Source of the DNA: Xenopus tropicalis
Lineage: Eukaryota > Chordata > Amphibia > Anura > Pipidae
NCBI RefSeq assembly: GCF_000004195.4
Contig: NC_030681.2
Coordinates: 25,746,482-25,810,481 of the forward strand
Direction of reading: 5' to 3'
DNA length: 64,000 bases
Shown piece after piece: positions 59,927-64,000 of this stretch (positions are counted from its first letter, which is position 1; each line of letters begins with the position of its first letter). The translations under genes and the position numbers were made by a program. Below the pieces are notes generated by a model. The model was given only the letters and a program-made list of their open reading frames with translations. It was not told where the DNA came from and did no database searches.

Positions 59927-60397
59927 AAGATGGCCATACGCCTAAAGATCTGTTCATTTGGTCTTACCCCACCTTGAGCTGGACAATAGTGGGCTGATCT
60001 AATTTCAGATATCAGCCAAATGATCAGATCACAACCATGGTAAACAAAGGCCGTCAGGGAAAGGATCACATTAAAAGCCAACGTTGTCTTTGCCCCAGTG
60101 GCATTTTTAAACCTGTACAAATGACATCTTCCCAATTTTTGAGCCACATATCGCTCAGACAGGGTCACTCTGAAGAACCAAGTCACCTTTACTCTGTTTT
60201 TTTCTATTAAATCAACCAATAATATTCAACATTTACTCACACCCAAAGAAGAGACCTCAGCAGCTCCAAATGCTTGCATTTTGTAATCCACTTAATTAGC
60301 CAATAAAAAGGTATCACTTACTCATGCCCCAAAGAGACCTAAGCAGGAGCGAAAGCTTACATTTTGTAACCTTACATTTTTGTAATCAGCCAATAAG

Positions 60398-60603
60398 CGG
60401 ATAAGGGATCTTTTTGTAATTTGGATCTCCATAACTTAAGTCTGCTAAAAATCATTTAAATATTAAATAAACCCAATAGGATTGTTTTGCCTCCAATAAG
60501 GATTAATTATATCTTAGTTGGGATCAAGTACAGGTACTGTTTTATTACTGTTATTATTACAGAGGAAAAGGAAATCATTTTTAAAAATTAGAATTGTTTG
60601 CTT
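60398..60603. mobile_element. TA-MITE fragment
   Basis: It contains ggataagggatctttttgta, the aaacccaataggattgtttt block and tactgttttattactgttat. It lacks both termini and lies just before the full-length copy at 60,607. Confidence 0.7.
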
Positions 60604-60606
60604 ATA

Positions 60607-61289
60607 CAGGTATGGGATCCCTTATCCGGAAACCCATTATCCAGAAAGTTCCGAATTACGGAAAGCCCGTCTCCCATAGACTCCATTTTAATCAAATAAT
60701 TCATAATTTTAAAACTGATTTCCTTTTTCTCTGTAGTTATAATACAGTACCTGTACTTGATCCCAACTAAGATATAATTGCCCCTTATTGGGGGCAGAAC
60801 AGCCCTATTGGGTTTATTTAATGGTTAAATGATTCCCTTTTCTCTGTAATAATAAAACAGTACCTGTACTTGATCCCAACTAAGATATAATTACCCCTTA
60901 TTGGGGCAGAACAGCCCTATTGGGTTTATTTAATGGTTAAATGATTCCCTTTTCTCTGTAGTTATAATACAGTACCTGTACTTGATCCCAACTAAGATAT
61001 AATTACCCCTTATTGGGGGCAGAACAGCCCTATTGGGTTTATTTAATGGTTAAATGATTCCCTTTTCTCTGTAGTTATAATACAGTACCGTGTAATTGAT
61101 CCCAACTAAGATATAAATAATCCTAATTCGATGCAAAACAATCCTAATAGGTTTAATTAATCTTTTATTGATTTTTTAGTAGATTTGGCTAACGGGTCCT
61201 ATACCTGTAATGGGAGGTATGGGAGATTGCCTTTCCGTAATTTGGAACTTTCTGGATAACGGGTTTCCGGATAAGGGGTCCCATACCTG
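60607..61289. mobile_element. TA-MITE expanded by internal duplication, plus a second end
   Basis: It starts caggtatgggatcccttatc after TA (60605-60606). One right end falls at gggtcctatacctg (61,207), and a second, partial copy follows to ggggtcccatacctg (61,289), also followed by TA. The first element is about 600 bp, against about 320 bp for normal copies, because of an internal tandem repeat. Confidence 0.85.
60717..61150 (+). repeat. Tandem repeat of about 113 bp, nearly 4 copies
   Basis: Copies begin at 60717, 60831, 60943 and 61056 with gattcccttttctctgta or gatttcctttttctctgta. They contain acagtacctgtacttgatcc, ttaccccttattggggcaga and atttaatggttaaat. Unit lengths are 114, 112 and 113 bp. 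The fourth copy is incomplete and diverges into the normal MITE interior. Confidence 0.92.
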
Positions 61290-61895
61290 TACATTTCAGC
61301 CTGGCACAGAACTAAACCATTGTAGACAGGATGTAGACAGGATTTATTTAAGAAAAATACATCTCCTAAAGACATTACTTGAGACCCAATCAGTCCCCAA
61401 ATCTTGCATTTTCCATTTTATTAAGTTGGCCAACAAAAGACCAAAGAAAAGGACGCAAAAGTCCCAAGAGCTTCTAGAGTAGCCAATAAAATGTATCACT
61501 TAATCTACATTTTCCTGTTAAAATAACATGCCAAAGATTGTTCTTTTTCACTTCATTAATGTGGTTTGAGAGACCTGCAATACAGGATCTTGCCAGGCAA
61601 ATGACATGGATACTATTTCTAAAAAGTACGTTATGAGTATCAGTTATTCCTTTGTATAACAATACACTGTAACAATTGTTTCAAGGCTTTTAATTACTTT
61701 ATGGAGTTAATTATAGCAAGAGCTTTGTGCCAGACCACAATATGGAGGTCGTTCATTCCAAAATATTTTTGGTAACTGACAGCACATTTTTCATACTAAT
61801 TAAAGATGTTCTCAGCTGAAGAAATAATTAAAGGCAGTTTCATAGGGGCTCGGTAGCAATGGAGACTTAAGATGGCCATACACAAGCAGATTTAA

Positions 61896-62320
61896 AGGAG
61901 AAGAAAAGGTAAAAACTAAGTGAGATCTATCAGAAAGGTGTATGTAAATGCAGCCGTAAACACAGAAAAGCTGCTCTGAGTCCTCTACCAAAAGAAACAC
62001 AGGATTTATTTGCTTCTTTTGTGTATACCTTCATCGGTATCAGACTTCCCTCTGAGAAAAATCAGTCAGGGCACGGCATGAGTCTGCGACTTGCATCCCT
62101 CTCCCCCTGCCTTCTCCATCTGCCCTCTCTGCTCTCTCCCCCTCCCCTCTCTGCTGCAATTTGTGCTACCAGCAGCATGGAGGTTACTGAGACCAAGCTA
62201 AAATAGCTGCTGATAACTCAGGTATGGTAAAGCTTTCTACAGAATAAATATAGCATTCTAGCTTGCGCTATTGTGGCTAATCCAATGGCAATAAAATGGC
62301 AAAATGCCTTTTCCTTGTCC
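61896..62320. mobile_element. TTAA MITE (aggagaagaaaagg end)
   Basis: TTAA at 61892-61895 is followed by aggagaagaaaaggtaaaaa and atctatcagaaaggtgtatg, as at 11,340. ctcaggtatggtaaagcttt near 62,217 matches 1,934-2,300. The right end cttttccttgtccta is eroded. Confidence 0.65.
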
Positions 62321-62329
62321 TAAGCTGCT

Positions 62330-62600
62330 GATTTGTGTCCTTCAGACTGATTCGGCAGCTTATCTGCCTGTGTATGGGGACCCCTGACGGACCTACCAGA
62401 CCAATTTCTGACTTAAAATCAACATGATGTTGTTAGGGCAGGCTAGATTTTTTTTTTAAGCTCCTATACCTGTCATTTAATTTGATTGTTGGCCCTAGGA
62501 CCAAATGATTAAATTAGCCAGGTATCACCCAGCTTAGGTTGGCATATTGGGAGAAAAACCAGCTTGTTTGGCCAGGTCTTAATGTGTATGTCCACCTTTA
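62330..62600. repeat. Dispersed repeat (ttcggcagcttatctgcctg)
   Basis: Second copy of the family at 57,272. It continues further here, through attggcatattgggagaaaa and cttaatgtgtatgtccacct. Confidence 0.45.
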
Positions 62601-63486
62601 GGATTCGAGAGTTATCCCTGCTATCCCTGCTTAGAAATAAAACCTAGAAATATATATTAGCCTTCTGACCCCATGTTTGCAGCTTTTAATATTTAAAGGG
62701 TATTATTATTACCATGAACATAATATCATGATCATTGAATTGTTAATCCCTCTGTTGGTGGTGGGTGATATATTACTAGGTTAGGAATTTATACTTGCGA
62801 TAATATATCTACAACATATATTGTTTGTCAGAGATAATTACTATTTATTATTTTAGGCTTGACTAGTTTCATTTTAGAATCCTTCCTGGCTCTTGAGGGG
62901 GTGGCATTGTTACGGGCCTCCTAGTAGAGTGCAGTGCTCTGTTGGGGGAGTCACTGGCTGTTCTTCTGCATCCTTGAGCACAGAACATAGATCAATAGGC
63001 TGCTATCCATTTTCCTGCTCCATGACACATTTCTGCTCAGAGTCACGGCCATCATTGTGAATTATCCTGTGGCTGCTCGGTGGGGATTAGTTGCTATAAA
63101 TCTTGGAGGGGGGGAAAGCACACATTTGTCAGCCAGGCCTTCTCTGCAGTTATAGATTTGGAAGGAAAAAAAAAATAAAATAATGATCAGTATAACAGTG
63201 AACAGGTCCATGCAACTGGCAGCTGGTTTCCATGCTATGTTATAAATGCCCCTATTAAAAGGTATATAGGTGCTGGCAAGCAAAGATTCTAGATTTCTGG
63301 ACATTCTATGTACTGGTCACTGTTTTATATACAGCAGGGCCTTTACCAGATTACTGCAGGTAGGAAATTGGCATTTTCAGAAGAATAATGTCTACTGGTT
63401 TGCTTAACTGTTTGGGTGCCAGGTGGCACTGCAACCTGGACAAAGTTGGTCTGTTGTAGAGAATAAAGTACATGCCCTCATGCAGA

Positions 63487-63575
63487 ATTAATTAGAATGT
63501 AAGCTCCGGGGTGGCAGAGACTAATGTGAGTGACCAAGCTTTTGCTGGAGGAGGATGATAAATAAATAATAATAA
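63487..63575 (+). repeat. L2/CR1-like LINE 3' tail
   Basis: The string tagaatgtaagctccggggt followed by ggcagagact resembles the L2 3' end, and a (TAAA)-like tail gataaataaataataat follows. It is a short fragment. Confidence 0.5.
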
Positions 63576-64000
63576 CAGGATTCTGGGAAGCACTTACATG
63601 TTTGTGCTTATTTGAGTCGAATCAGATTCCCCTTGCGCTGAGTGGATTCCAGAGCTGATTCTTTCCCAGTGAATCGAAATTGGTTTGGTTTCCACAAAAA
63701 GCAATATTTTGGGTACTTAGCTATGCTCTGGGCCATGGGAACACTTTCATCTGTGGTTATATTCACAGCTTAATTTGTATTCTGAAGGGATTCATCAGCT
63801 TAGTAAGGGACTCTCAGCATATGTAATAACACTATTGCCTACATGTGCAAATGTTATGCTCTCAGTTGTCTTTTCTTGCTAATTTTGCTTGTGTGTACAT
63901 ACATACACATTTATTGCTTGCAGCTCATTGGAGCATGGTAATCAGGACATTGAGGCTTGCCACAAGTTGCTAAGGAGACAGTATGGATGCAAATGTCTTT

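Larger units (their letters stand above)
34451..64000 (+). other. plcb1: plcb1 intron 2, first 29.5 kb (runs off the window)
   Basis: From donor gtaaaa at 34451 to the end of the window I find no further plcb1 exon. A very long intron near the 5' end fits the very large PLCB1 genes of vertebrates. Stretches such as 34,460-35,600, 36,600-39,400, 39,810-41,400, 44,500-47,030, 49,210-50,950, 51,150-52,380, 53,530-56,180, 56,950-59,770 and 62,600-64,000 hold mostly unassigned AT-rich sequence and repeat fragments. Nested genes on either strand were looked for and not seen. Confidence 0.8.

Noticed and set aside
34451..64000. Search for plcb1 exon 3 (expected to start near ETELLDLSLV)
   Set aside because: No sequence encoding it was found by reading; the exon probably lies beyond the window.
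1..64000. Endogenous retrovirus, LTR element or full LINE
   Set aside because: No gag/pol-like frames, LTR pairs or primer binding sites were seen; only short LINE-tail-like fragments.

Overview
The window is vertebrate genomic DNA, almost certainly from a clawed frog (Xenopus). Two short coding exons read as the frog ortholog of phospholipase C beta-1, and the rest is dense in repeat families I recognise as typical of Xenopus: TTAA-flanked T2/Kolobok-like MITEs, TA-flanked MITEs with caggtatgggatcc ends, hAT and Harbinger-like palindromic MITEs, and Tc1-like elements. I see no bacterial, viral or organellar gene content. No operon, CRISPR array or rRNA is present.

Layout. About 1-15,050 is the region upstream of the gene and holds no gene I can support. 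It carries MITEs and a 1.7 kb, 52-bp-unit minisatellite (9,332-11,037) inside a terminal-inverted-repeat element. About 15,060-15,447 is a GC/CpG-richer stretch, the likely promoter and 5' UTR of plcb1. Exon 1 (15,448-15,546, 33 codons) and exon 2 (34,373-34,450, 26 codons) are both phase 0 and together encode residues 1-59, the N-terminus entering the PH domain. Intron 1 is 18,826 bp and holds GATA/TATC microsatellites, a 33/35-bp minisatellite (19,930-20,857), a nested transposon cluster (25,116-28,279), an old Tc1 relic interrupted by a hAT MITE, and a 34-bp minisatellite (32,782-33,048). Intron 2 begins at 34,451 and runs past the end of the window (more than 29.5 kb). It holds Harbinger-like hairpin MITEs, a MITE inside a MITE (43,656-43,885), a 34-bp minisatellite inside another MITE (48,714-49,207), a MIR-like CORE-SINE and more TTAA elements.

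The only gene product supported is the N-terminus of PLCB1, the Gq-activated enzyme that hydrolyses PIP2. The one other recognisable protein-coding remnant is a Tc1-like transposase at 26,399-27,370, complete at both ends but broken by two frame-shifting deletions.

The main non-textbook signal is structural. At least four inverted-repeat elements carry internal tandem arrays (52, 38, 34 and about 113 bp units), some in perfect length register, so MITE interiors appear to be where minisatellites arise here. Several insertions can be ordered in time from target-site duplications and recognisable empty sites. I found no convincing new biochemical system.
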